From positions 3,968,001 through 4,032,000 of the forward strand of contig NZ_CP172056.1 of NCBI RefSeq assembly GCF_049860565.1: a stretch of DNA of 64,000 nt, in the 5' to 3' direction. A program made the position numbers and the translations under genes. The notes beneath the pieces are model-generated. The model saw only the letters and a program-made list of their open reading frames with translations, was not told the DNA's origin and made no database searches. Shown piece after piece: positions 32,945 to 41,380 of the stretch (positions are counted from its first letter, which is position 1; each line of letters begins with the position of its first letter). Source of the DNA: Desulfitobacterium_A nosdiversum (GTDB lineage Bacteria > Bacillota > Desulfitobacteriia > Desulfitobacteriales > Desulfitobacteriaceae).

Positions 32945-35002
32945 TTAAATTTGGCTGGCCGCAAGATAACCCGCCTTCGTTGCATCTGCCATTCTTGCAG
33001 GATTGATGCAGTCACCGACAACGTAGAGCTCTTTAACCTTATTCTTTAAGGAGCTCGCTAAATCCATATTCTGATCAAAGCCTAACGTAATCGCAACTGT
33101 ATCAACAGTGTAGAACACCTCTGAGCCATCTTGATGGATGACCTTGACACCCTGATTTGTAATTTCTTTGACCTTAGTCAGGGGTTCCAGTGTAACATTC
33201 GGGGATTTTTTAAAGGCAGAGGTAATATGGAAACGGTCGCTTCCGCCGACATCATGACCAATTTTTTTATGGTCGTCGATTATGACTAAATTACGGTCGT
33301 GATGCATCATTTCTTTTCCCAGTTCACAGCCCGGCAGTCCGCCGCCGATGATGGCAATCCTTTTACCAAGAGGCCAAGGGAATTTCGCCATAAAGCTGCG
33401 GGCCAAATCCGGAGTATAGAAGAACTTTAAGAATACCGATCCGCAATTCCACATGATCTTATTGAACAGACCCGGCTTTTGAGGAGGTTTGCCATTGAGC
33501 ATTTCCAAAAAGTCGTGCGATTTGATCACATTTCCGCCGCCCGCTCCCGGTACATCGAGATCCACAGGATGTCCGCCGATCGCCACAACTACCGCATCAG
33601 GCTTAACGCTTTGTACCAATGCCGGGGTAACCGTGGTGTTGAGCACAACTTTAATTTCACGATGCTTTTTGAGAATCGTTTTATAATACGTGTTTAAACG
33701 ATCATAGATTGGACTGAAAATTGTACTCATGACCAGACAACCGCCTACGCGGGGTCCGCGTTCATAAATCGTAACCTGATGACCTCTGCGGGCAGCAGTC
33801 ACGGCCGCCGAGAAGCCTCCGGGACCGCTGCCGATAACCATAACCTTCTTCGCTTTATTCGTTTTGGTAATCAAAGGCTTATCCAGCTCTTCTCCTAAAT
33901 GGGGATTGACTCCGCAATAGTTCAGGGGTTTCCCTTGGCTGATAACATCATCTAAGCACCGGCAGCAGCAAATGCAACGATTAATATCCTCGGGCCGGCC
34001 CTCAACGACCTTGTTTGCAAATTCAGGATCGGCGATATTGTATCTAAGGCCGCCAATGATATCGGCTTTTTTCTTTTGCAGAATATCTTCCATCACATCA
34101 GGATCGGTATTTCTATAAGCCGTAGTTACAGAGACCGTGGCCACAGTCTTAATTTTTTCGGAAACCCAAGACCAATAGCCGTCCTTAATATCTTTAGTGG
34201 TAAGGGGTACCGAGGTTTCATGCCAGCCCGGGGCTAAGTTATGCATTGCGGCCCCTGCTTTTTCTAAGATTGTCACGATTTTTAAGGATTCTTCCATCTC
34301 CAGACTGCCTTTAATGAAATCGACAGGCGACCAGCGTACAAGAATGGTAAAATCCTGACCGCAGGCTTTTTTAATTTCTTGCATCACTTCGACCGTGAGT
34401 CGGCAGCGATTTTCAAGGCTGCCGCCGTATTCGTCGGTCCGGTCATTAGTCGCAGGTGACATGAAACGGTTCATTATCCCCCCGACACCGGCCATGACCT
34501 CAACCCCGTCCCAGCCCGCTTTTTGCAGCGTGACAGCACATTGGGCCACATTTTTCTTAAAGGTCTCGATGTGTTCCTTTGTCATAGGTTTAGGAATCAA
34601 TTTAGATATCGTTTTCGTCGATGGCCCCCAGTACTCTTCGTCCGCATCCGGAGTAGGTTTCCAATCGTGGACGGCGTAGGGCTGCCCAATGATCAAACCG
34701 CCGTGTTTTTGAACACGCTCAGCCATAGCTCTTAAATACGGAATATGCTCATCCGCGAAACCCAGGGGCAGCGGATGAAGGTGTTCAGTGGCTATCCTGG
34801 GATAAAAAGCAATCGTTTGACAAATCAAAGCTGTTCCGCCGGCAGCTCTTTCTTCTAAATAGTTTAATAAGCGTTGAGTCGGTACTCCTTCATTGGTAAC
34901 ATATCCATGTCCCGGCGACATCGAGGTCGTCATCATCCGATTCCTCAGGTTAAGGCTTCCGACTTTAATCGGAGAGCTTAATATTGGAAATGAGGTCATC
35001 AT
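32945..35002 (-). CDS. Old-yellow-enzyme/FeS flavoprotein (2,4-dienoyl-CoA reductase family)
   Basis: 685 residues: an FMN TIM-barrel (1-360), a [4Fe-4S] cluster loop (CICCCRCLDDV ... YCGVNP, residues 345-370), then FAD- and NAD(P)H-binding domains (VMVIGSGPGGFSAAVTAARR near 395; IAIIGGGLPGCELGKEM near 555). This is the layout of FadH, BaiCD and trimethylamine dehydrogenase. The FadH catalytic Tyr region (G-Y-L-x-N-x-F) reads GGIMNRF here, so Tyr is Gly and the chemistry may differ. Between the dehydrogenase and crotonase genes it probably reduces a CoA-bound or free unsaturated acid. Confidence 0.93.
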   Translation of the reverse strand: MMTSFPILSSPIKVGSLNLRNRMMTTSMSPGHGYVTNEGVPTQRLLNYLEERAAGGTALICQTIAFYPRIATEHLHPLPLGFADEHIPYLRAMAERVQKHGGLIIGQPYAVHDWKPTPDADEEYWGPSTKTISKLIPKPMTKEHIETFKKNVAQCAVTLQKAGWDGVEVMAGVGGIMNRFMSPATNDRTDEYGGSLENRCRLTVEVMQEIKKACGQDFTILVRWSPVDFIKGSLEMEESLKIVTILEKAGAAMHNLAPGWHETSVPLTTKDIKDGYWSWVSEKIKTVATVSVTTAYRNTDPDVMEDILQKKKADIIGGLRYNIADPEFANKVVEGRPEDINRCICCCRCLDDVISQGKPLNYCGVNPHLGEELDKPLITKTNKAKKVMVIGSGPGGFSAAVTAARRGHQVTIYERGPRVGGCLVMSTIFSPIYDRLNTYYKTILKKHREIKVVLNTTVTPALVQSVKPDAVVVAIGGHPVDLDVPGAGGGNVIKSHDFLEMLNGKPPQKPGLFNKIMWNCGSVFLKFFYTPDLARSFMAKFPWPLGKRIAIIGGGLPGCELGKEMMHHDRNLVIIDDHKKIGHDVGGSDRFHITSAFKKSPNVTLEPLTKVKEITNQGVKVIHQDGSEVFYTVDTVAITLGFDQNMDLASSLKNKVKELYVVGDCINPARMADATKAGYLAASQI

Positions 35003-35027
35003 TATCCCTCCCCTTTATTATTTAAGT

Positions 35028-36179
35028 TTACTTGTATTGTTTTAAGATAGCTCGGCCTGCCGCATGAATCATAATCTCATCGGTACCGCCGCCAATTCTA
35101 AAGACCCGGGCATCAACCCACAGTCTTGAAATTCGGCAATCGGTTGTATAACCAATACCGCCCATAATTTGCAGCGCATCATCAATGACTTCGTTCGCCG
35201 CTTGAGCACAGTAGAGTTTAGCTAAAGCTGAGGAAATTTGAACCGGAAGGCCATTATCAATTTCCCATGCACATTTATAGACCATATTCTTCATGTTTTC
35301 GATTTTAATCTTCATATACGTCAGTTTCTCTTGGATGAGCTGCTGACTGCCGATGGTCTTGCCGAATTGAACGCGTTGATTGGCATAGCGCGCCGCATCT
35401 TCAAACGCACATTCAGCATAACCCAGCACAGATGCAGCCATTAACAGACGTTCGACTTCAAAGTTAATCAGAACCTGCATGAAGCCATTGCCCTCAACTC
35501 CCACAAGATCCTTTTCCTCGACTTCAACATTTTCAAGATAAACCTCACAGGTATCCATCATGTGCCATCCAATTTTCTTCAGTCTTTCGACTTTAATTCC
35601 CGGAGCACTCATTGGAACCCACCACATCGAAAACGCATTGCGCTTGTCCGGATTCTCAACTTCCTCGGCGTTGCGGGCCATACAAAGCATATAAGGAGCC
35701 GTCAAAGCATTGCTCATAAAGGTTTTATGCCCATTGATATAGACCTTGCCATCTTCGCGCGTAAAGGTTGTCGTAATCGCGCTGCTGTCAGAACCAGCCT
35801 GCGGCTCGGTAAAGCCTAAGACAAAGGCAACATTGCCGTTTTGAACTTCTCTCATCGTATCCGCCTTTTGCTCTTCCGAACCAAATTCCAGCATATCCGC
35901 AATCGATAAAGCCTGTCCAAAGGCGAAATGAGGTCCACCATTCTTGGTAATTTCTTCGGCGACAAGCATTAAAGTCATCGTATCAACGGGAGTACCGCCG
36001 TATTCCTCGGGAACACCTAACATGCTAAATCCATTTTCCGCTAAAGCTTGGATAAATCTTTTCGGAGACTCACCTTTCTCATTGCACTCTTTCATATATT
36101 CCTCTGTACAATCTCTGACCATGATCTCCCGAAGGCTCTCCAATAATAATTCTTGTTCCTCTGTCATTCTAAAATCCAT
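35028..36179 (-). CDS. CaiA-like acyl-CoA dehydrogenase/reductase
   Basis: 383 residues with strong similarity in layout to E. coli CaiA: MDFRMTEEQELLLESLREIM start, TEPQAGSDSSAITTTF FAD site near residue 128, ECAFEDAARYANQRVQFGK near 255 and GGGTDEIMIHAAGRAILKQY at the end. CaiA-type enzymes reduce enoyl-CoA with electrons from FixAB-type ETF. It is first in operon B, behind sigma-54 promoter B, and should work with FixABCX from operon A. Confidence 0.94.
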   Translation of the reverse strand: MDFRMTEEQELLLESLREIMVRDCTEEYMKECNEKGESPKRFIQALAENGFSMLGVPEEYGGTPVDTMTLMLVAEEITKNGGPHFAFGQALSIADMLEFGSEEQKADTMREVQNGNVAFVLGFTEPQAGSDSSAITTTFTREDGKVYINGHKTFMSNALTAPYMLCMARNAEEVENPDKRNAFSMWWVPMSAPGIKVERLKKIGWHMMDTCEVYLENVEVEEKDLVGVEGNGFMQVLINFEVERLLMAASVLGYAECAFEDAARYANQRVQFGKTIGSQQLIQEKLTYMKIKIENMKNMVYKCAWEIDNGLPVQISSALAKLYCAQAANEVIDDALQIMGGIGYTTDCRISRLWVDARVFRIGGGTDEIMIHAAGRAILKQYK

Positions 36180-36260
36180 AAATAATTCCTCCTGTTTCGT
36201 TATTTTTATAAAAACACATTAGCTTCAAAGGAATCTTTTTTTGATTCCCCATTATTTAAT

Positions 36261-36278
36261 AGCAATACTCATGCCAAG
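36261..36278 (-). promoter_or_regulatory. Sigma-54 promoter B (dehydrogenase operon)
   Basis: On the minus strand TTGGCAT-GAGTA-TTGCT fits the -24/-12 consensus (-24 complement 36272-36277, -12 complement 36262-36265), about 80 bases upstream of the start at 36179. Confidence 0.88.
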
Positions 36279-36348
36279 ATTCTGAGAAAGGAAAGCCCTT
36301 GATTTTCAGGGGTTATTTTTCCTCGATTGTTCTATGTGAATGTAATCT

Positions 36349-36387
36349 TGTTCACTTTGCTGAACAACCTGTTCAGTCGAGTGTTAG
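36349..36387. promoter_or_regulatory. Activator sites (UAS) of promoter B
   Basis: TGTTCA-CTTTGC-TGAACA (36349-36366) is a perfect dyad, followed by TGTTCA (36370-36375) and TGTTAG (36382-36387). An outer GTGAA-N10-TTCAC dyad (36337-36356) overlaps it. Confidence 0.8.
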
Positions 36388-36396
36388 ATATAGGAT

Positions 36397-36421
36397 AAGC
36401 TCCCGATTATTTCAGGAGCTT
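36397..36421 (-). terminator. Possible weak terminator after CaiB copy 2
   Basis: AAGCTCC (36397-36403) pairs with GGAGCTT (36415-36421); the minus-strand T-tract is poor, so this is tentative. Confidence 0.4.
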
Positions 36422-36458
36422 TTCCCTATTGATTTTCCCTTTAATTTATAAAACTGAA

Positions 36459-37700
36459 TTATTTGGTTTCAAAATAATCCCGTTTTCCTAATTTACCTTC
36501 AGCATACATTTTGTCAATAATCCCTTGCGGAATACCCAGTTCTTCTAAAATATCTTCATTGTCCATTCCGATATTCGGAGCACCCCGCCAAATTTGACCG
36601 GGATTATTTTTAACTTTAGGCACAATATTTACACCGGGGATTTGTGTTTTCCCATCTGCCGCCGTCCAAGTCGTAAAGACCTCCCGTGCTTTGTAGTGCG
36701 GATGGTTCACAGCCTCCTCATAATTCAGCAATCGAGAGCATGGAACGCCATTGGCTGTTAAGAGTGCCTCCGCCTCTTCTGCTGTATACTCAGCACAGAA
36801 TTTTTGAATTGCGGCCTCGACATCATCAGCCGCAGGCGTATCCACAGGAACAAATGAAGAACCTTCAGGAATAAGCTCTGTACCGTACTCTATGCCAAGA
36901 ACAGGCAATCCTTTTTGCAATACTCCGGGATTTAAAAGAAGCATGTAGATTTCGTTGCCGTCTTTACAGGAATACGTTCCATACCCGGCACAAATTCTGC
37001 TATGATTGCCCTCTTTAATATAATCCAACCCATAGCGCAGATAATCGGTTGGGTAATTGGCCTGAATCCGCATCATCAATTCATATTGAGCAAGGTCAAG
37101 ACTCTCCCCTTTACCCGTTTCATTGCGTTTTAACAATGCTGCCAGTGTTAAGCCGAAAGCATAGAACGACGCAGTATAATCACCGGGGAAAGGCATAGCC
37201 GGTGCCGAAGGCTGACCCGGCAAACCATTCATCCGCATAACACAGCCAAAAGCCTGAGCAATCGGATCATAACTTGCCCGATTCACATATTCCGGAATAC
37301 CCGTTTGCCCGAATCCGGAAATATGGGCAATGACAAGCTTAGGGTTGCGTTCCCATAAAACTTTGTCACTTAAACCCATCTTGTCATAACGGCCGCCGAT
37401 TGAGGCCTCGATAAGAACATCCGTTGTCTCTAGGAGCTTTAAAAAAACTTCTTTGCCTTCGTTTTTCGTATAATTCATAGCCAGACTGCGCATGTTTCTG
37501 CGATCCTGCTGCCAGCTTCCGCTTTTACGGGCAACTCGTCCTGCGTCAACGTTAGTAGGATGTTCTATCCAAATGACGTCTGCCCCGTTTTCGGCATACA
37601 ATTCACCGGCAAAAGGTGCAGCCACAGAGGCTCCCATCATAACCACACGATAACCGGACAACATTCCAAACTTCGGTATTTTGGTCGTTTTTCCCATCAT
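36459..37700 (-). CDS. CaiB-like family III CoA-transferase (copy 2)
   Basis: 413 residues; closer to copy 3 than to copy 1 (shared SIGGRYDKMGLSDKVLWERN-type block, FGQTGIPEYV, ICAGYGTYSCKDGN and KVKNNPGQIWRGAPNIGMDN). The catalytic Asp lies in AMPFPGDYTASF. It is the last gene of a run that begins with CaiB copy 3 and includes the MPI-like and chemoreceptor-like genes. Three paralogues suggest either three related substrates or separate CoA-exchange steps. Confidence 0.92.
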   Translation of the reverse strand: MMGKTTKIPKFGMLSGYRVVMMGASVAAPFAGELYAENGADVIWIEHPTNVDAGRVARKSGSWQQDRRNMRSLAMNYTKNEGKEVFLKLLETTDVLIEASIGGRYDKMGLSDKVLWERNPKLVIAHISGFGQTGIPEYVNRASYDPIAQAFGCVMRMNGLPGQPSAPAMPFPGDYTASFYAFGLTLAALLKRNETGKGESLDLAQYELMMRIQANYPTDYLRYGLDYIKEGNHSRICAGYGTYSCKDGNEIYMLLLNPGVLQKGLPVLGIEYGTELIPEGSSFVPVDTPAADDVEAAIQKFCAEYTAEEAEALLTANGVPCSRLLNYEEAVNHPHYKAREVFTTWTAADGKTQIPGVNIVPKVKNNPGQIWRGAPNIGMDNEDILEELGIPQGIIDKMYAEGKLGKRDYFETK

Positions 37701-37763
37701 CCTATCCCTCTTCCCTCATGATCTATTACATCTTTCCAGATGAACTTTTGCTCACATCCATTT

Positions 37764-38915
37764 TTAAAGTTTCTTCGCAATTCGATACAGCTCTTCGGAC
37801 ATTGACGCTATTTCTTCAATACTCGCTGTTATTTCTTCGGTTGCAGAAGCCTGTTCTTCGCTCGATTGGAGTGAGCGTTCGCTATTATCACTCGCTAAAT
37901 TCATCTTGTCGTGGATCTTGTCTGTTATTTTCTTTAGCTCGGGAATTGTACTTTTTGATTGATCAGAAAGCTTTCGAATCTCTTCAGCGACAACTCCAAA
38001 TCCTCGACCTTCATTTCCAGCTCGAGCAGCTTCGATAGCAGCGTTAAGGCCTAACATATTCGTTTCTTCTGCAATTTTTTTGATAAATCCGGATACGACG
38101 TTGATCTCCTCTGAAAGTGATGCAATCTCTTGGATATTTGAATGTTGGATTTGTTCATTAGAATAGATCTGCGCAGCTGATGCGGCAAGTTGCTGAATAG
38201 CTGCTGAAATGCCGGAAAGACCATTCTCAAGGTTTTTAGCAATACCTTGCAGCTGTGCAGCCGTTTTCTTCGGGGTAACGATTCCTAAAGTTGCCACAAC
38301 TTCATCAGCATTAACCTCATCAAACAAAGGATAATTGACGACAGCTAAAGACTCGTTATATCTAACAGAATTGATTTCTGCAAAAGCGGGTTGTTTAGTC
38401 CTTATAACCTTTTTAGCAATGTCATCGTCTGAGAGCTTATAATTCAAAGGAAATTCCATCATATCAAATATTTCAGAAGGCTGTCTGTGAACGATTTGAT
38501 CTAAATCCGTCAGGTAAATGAAAGCCCCTTCATGAAACATCTTGGCTACAATAGGAGCAAAATCATCGAATGCCGTTGCGACAGGGTGCAATCGAGGCAG
38601 TGCAAGGTTAAACGCACCAACACCTATCCCTTCATCATTGACAATAGGGATGGTCGTCATCAATATAGGTTTTCCATACGCAGCACTCGAAATTTTATGG
38701 GTTATAACTTTCTTTTCTCTGATGGCCTGCATTGAGGCATAGTGCTCCTCCAGAACATCCCCGACTTTAACAATCTGCATGTCAAATGACTTAGAGGCAA
38801 TCGTCCAGACCACAGTATTGCCTTCAACCAACCAGAATCTAACCCCTCCAGGAATCGCATCCGCCAGAATATGAGCGAATGCTTTGTATGAGTCTACTGC
38901 TGATAACTGAATCAT
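37764..38915 (-). CDS. Soluble methyl-accepting-type sensor protein
   Basis: 383 residues without a membrane helix. Residues 1-215 form an unrecognised sensory region (IPGGVRFWLVEGNTVVWTIA at the start). Residues 225-383 are an MCP signalling coiled coil with the conserved hairpin (MLGLNAAIEAARAGNEGRGF, GVVAEEIRKLSDQSKSTI). The signalling domain is short and lacks obvious methylation helices. Its place between CaiB-like genes suggests that it senses the pathway substrate in the cytoplasm and adjusts motility or another output. Confidence 0.88.
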   Translation of the reverse strand: MIQLSAVDSYKAFAHILADAIPGGVRFWLVEGNTVVWTIASKSFDMQIVKVGDVLEEHYASMQAIREKKVITHKISSAAYGKPILMTTIPIVNDEGIGVGAFNLALPRLHPVATAFDDFAPIVAKMFHEGAFIYLTDLDQIVHRQPSEIFDMMEFPLNYKLSDDDIAKKVIRTKQPAFAEINSVRYNESLAVVNYPLFDEVNADEVVATLGIVTPKKTAAQLQGIAKNLENGLSGISAAIQQLAASAAQIYSNEQIQHSNIQEIASLSEEINVVSGFIKKIAEETNMLGLNAAIEAARAGNEGRGFGVVAEEIRKLSDQSKSTIPELKKITDKIHDKMNLASDNSERSLQSSEEQASATEEITASIEEIASMSEELYRIAKKL

Positions 38916-39045
38916 GATATCCTTACCTTTTCCACTTCAACCAATTTACCATTTATGATTTATCGGATAATCTTTGAAGGGAGTACTAACCCTAAATATG
39001 GCTGAGGTATCCTTTCTCTATCTATACTATTTGTGCTAGAGGTCT

Positions 39046-39828
39046 CTAGCGCTGTCTTTTGGTCTCCGGCGCGGGATCAGCCCAGCCGGCATACGTTTGA
39101 ACAATTGACGCATAACGACGAGCCTCTTCTCCTGCAACTTCTAAGCCGGTATCCATCCAGTTTCTGCGGCGGATAGACACTAAAGCCCAATCTTTAGCAC
39201 TTCCCCTGATATAATTTTCAGCCTCAGGATCACCCTTGGCCCATATCTCGCCTGAAGGTAATTTTAGTTCTAAGTACATCGGTGTATCAGGCATTTCAAG
39301 GCTGTTAATACGGTAAGCGTTTGGACGAGCCTGCCATGAGAGGAATAACGTACTTGTAATGCGGTCTTTGACAATAGGTTCCAGGCCTAAAGCATCATAA
39401 ATATCGACCGAGTGTGCCCACAATTCCATAAGACGTGCTGAAGCAAGGGATTTAGCGGACATAGGCAAACCCGGTGCCCAGGGAACACGGTCTTTGGGGT
39501 TTTTATCATACAGCTGAGTGACTAAACGGGTGCGAATCTCACGCCACCAGCCTAGCACTTCGGGGCCGGTCAAATGATGAAACTTCGTTGCACGAACATA
39601 TTCATCCTGGCCTGATTCTCCCGCAGAAAAAGAAACTAAATCCTCAGCCTCACCTGCAATCAGCTTCGTTGCAGCATAATCAAAAAAAGCGATATGAATG
39701 ATGGCATCTTTAATGTTCCACATTTCTACATCAGGAAGCGGCAATTGCCATTGTTCATCCGTCAAATCATTCACCAAAACGTCCACTAAAGATTGTTCGG
39801 CTATAAAATCATTCAGGATAGTTTTCAT
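39046..39828 (-). CDS. TIGR03084/maleylpyruvate-isomerase-like (DinB fold) protein
   Basis: 260 residues. The N-terminal four-helix bundle (FIAEQSLVDVLVNDLTDEQW, WNIKDAIIHIAFFDYAATKL) and the later MELWAHSVDIYDALGLEP match the DinB/maleylpyruvate isomerase fold; H48-like and H148-like residues (IIHIAFFD, WAHSVD) may bind a metal. The family is best known from mycothiol-using actinobacteria, so its presence in a Firmicute CoA-pathway operon is odd. RBS AAAGGGGATTT precedes ATG 39828. Function unknown. Confidence 0.75.
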   Translation of the reverse strand: MKTILNDFIAEQSLVDVLVNDLTDEQWQLPLPDVEMWNIKDAIIHIAFFDYAATKLIAGEAEDLVSFSAGESGQDEYVRATKFHHLTGPEVLGWWREIRTRLVTQLYDKNPKDRVPWAPGLPMSAKSLASARLMELWAHSVDIYDALGLEPIVKDRITSTLFLSWQARPNAYRINSLEMPDTPMYLELKLPSGEIWAKGDPEAENYIRGSAKDWALVSIRRRNWMDTGLEVAGEEARRYASIVQTYAGWADPAPETKRQR

Positions 39829-39897
39829 TAGAAATCCCCTTTCTGTATCAGCTTTATATTTTAGGATTTGAATTAAACAGTTAGAATTTAATGTTTC

Positions 39898-41133
39898 TTA
39901 TTTCATACCCGGCTTAAACTCTCTTTTCACAATCACCTTTTTGCTGTAAAGCTCTTCTATTTCCTCATCTTTAAGTCCCAACTCGGCAAGGATATCTTCA
40001 TTGTCCATGCCTACAGTTGGCGCACCCCTCCAGATCTGTCCAGGATGATTTTTCAGTTTAGGAAATATATTTACCCCGGTAAATTTTTCTCCGTCAACCA
40101 TTTCCCATTCCTTAAACACTTCTCTAGCCTTGTAATGCGGGTTTTTCAAGGCATCTTCATATTCCATCACCATCGAGCACGGCACATCATGCGTTAAAAA
40201 GACTTCTTCAACCTCCTGAGCCGTTCTCTGCAGACAGAATTCAGTAAGACGCTGTTCAAAAAGATCCCCGGCTGGCGTATTAGGATAAATCATTGAGCTG
40301 TCAGCGGGGTACAAATCCGAACCAAATTCCAAACCCAAAAGAGGAAGTGCCCTTTTAAGCGACCCCCCGCCAAGAATCATGACATAAACAGACTTGCCGT
40401 CTTTACAGAGGTACAGGCCATACCCACAGCACATTGAGCTATGATTCCCCTCACGTTTTGGAATATCATTATGGTTAATATAATCCACCGGAAAAGAGTT
40501 TTGGCAGCGCATGGCTATTTCGTATTGCGCAAGGTCAATGCTTTCCCCTTTTCCAGTCTGCTCTGCTTTCCGAAGTGCAGCTAAGCCTGATCCATAAGCA
40601 AAAACACCGCAGAGATGATCCACCGGCTGCGGCATTGCCGGGATTGGCGTTTGATCGGGAAAACCGTTCAACTGCATATAGCAGCCGAATGCCTGGGCAA
40701 TGGTATCGTAGGATCCGCGTCTTACATATTCCGGTATGCCGGTTTGGCCGAAGCCGGAAATATGAACGATGACCAGGCGAGGATTATACTCCCAGAGCAC
40801 TTCGTCGCTTATGCCCCATTTGTTATATTGGCCGCCCTTTGAGGCTTCGATAAAAATATCCGTCTGTTCCATAAGTTTGAGAAATACTTCCTTGCCCTCC
40901 GGACTAGGAATATCGAGACTCAGGTTGCGTTCATTTTTAGCATTCTGCTGGCAAGGCCCTCCAAAGCGGTTACGGGACATACAGGGAGTTTTGGCATTCT
41001 CAAGCATGATGACATCAGCACCTGCTTCAGCAAAAAGGGATGCAGCCAAAGGGCCGGCTATGGATGTCGTGCAATGAACGACTCTAACTCCTGACAACAA
41101 TCCAAATTCAGGGATTTCAGATCGTTTTGCCAT
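39898..41133 (-). CDS. CaiB-like family III CoA-transferase (copy 3)
   Basis: 411 residues with MAKRSEIPEFGLLSGVRVVH, ASKGGQYNKWGISDEVLWEY, FGQTGIPEYVRRGSYDTIAQ and HPGQIWRGAPTVGMDNEDI; catalytic Asp in MPQPVDHLCGV. It has AGAAGGAGAAGA before the start. It opens the run CaiB3, MPI-like protein, sensor, CaiB2. The MFS gene upstream ends at a terminator, so this run needs its own promoter or read-through; I see no clear sigma-54 or sigma-A site in 41134-41313. Confidence 0.92.
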   Translation of the reverse strand: MAKRSEIPEFGLLSGVRVVHCTTSIAGPLAASLFAEAGADVIMLENAKTPCMSRNRFGGPCQQNAKNERNLSLDIPSPEGKEVFLKLMEQTDIFIEASKGGQYNKWGISDEVLWEYNPRLVIVHISGFGQTGIPEYVRRGSYDTIAQAFGCYMQLNGFPDQTPIPAMPQPVDHLCGVFAYGSGLAALRKAEQTGKGESIDLAQYEIAMRCQNSFPVDYINHNDIPKREGNHSSMCCGYGLYLCKDGKSVYVMILGGGSLKRALPLLGLEFGSDLYPADSSMIYPNTPAGDLFEQRLTEFCLQRTAQEVEEVFLTHDVPCSMVMEYEDALKNPHYKAREVFKEWEMVDGEKFTGVNIFPKLKNHPGQIWRGAPTVGMDNEDILAELGLKDEEIEELYSKKVIVKREFKPGMK

Positions 41134-41313
41134 TCTTCTCCTTCTCTCATCCTTAACATTTATTAAGACTTATCTTTCAGTTTGTTGACTTTACCTTCTA
41201 AACCGTAACTTATATCTTATAAATCCTAACGACGCCATCTTTTTTCTAAGACCAGAACTTTCTCTAAATGCAATGATTGACCGTACGTCGCTAAAATAAT
41301 CTTGTCATGTGTT

Positions 41314-41351
41314 AAAAAGGCCCCAATCCCATAGAAGACTGGGGTCTTTTT
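41314..41351 (-). terminator. Terminator after the second MFS gene
   Basis: AAAAAGGCCCCA (41314-41325) pairs with TGGGGTCTTTTT (41340-41351) apart from one base; T-run on both strands. Confidence 0.8.
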
Positions 41352-41380
41352 ACAAAACAGACTATAGAAGATTTCGATAA

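Noticed and set aside
41134..41313. Fourth sigma-54 promoter before CaiB copy 3
   Set aside because: I searched for TGGCA-N7-TTGC and TGTTCA dyads in this gap and found none, so the promoter of that run is unresolved.
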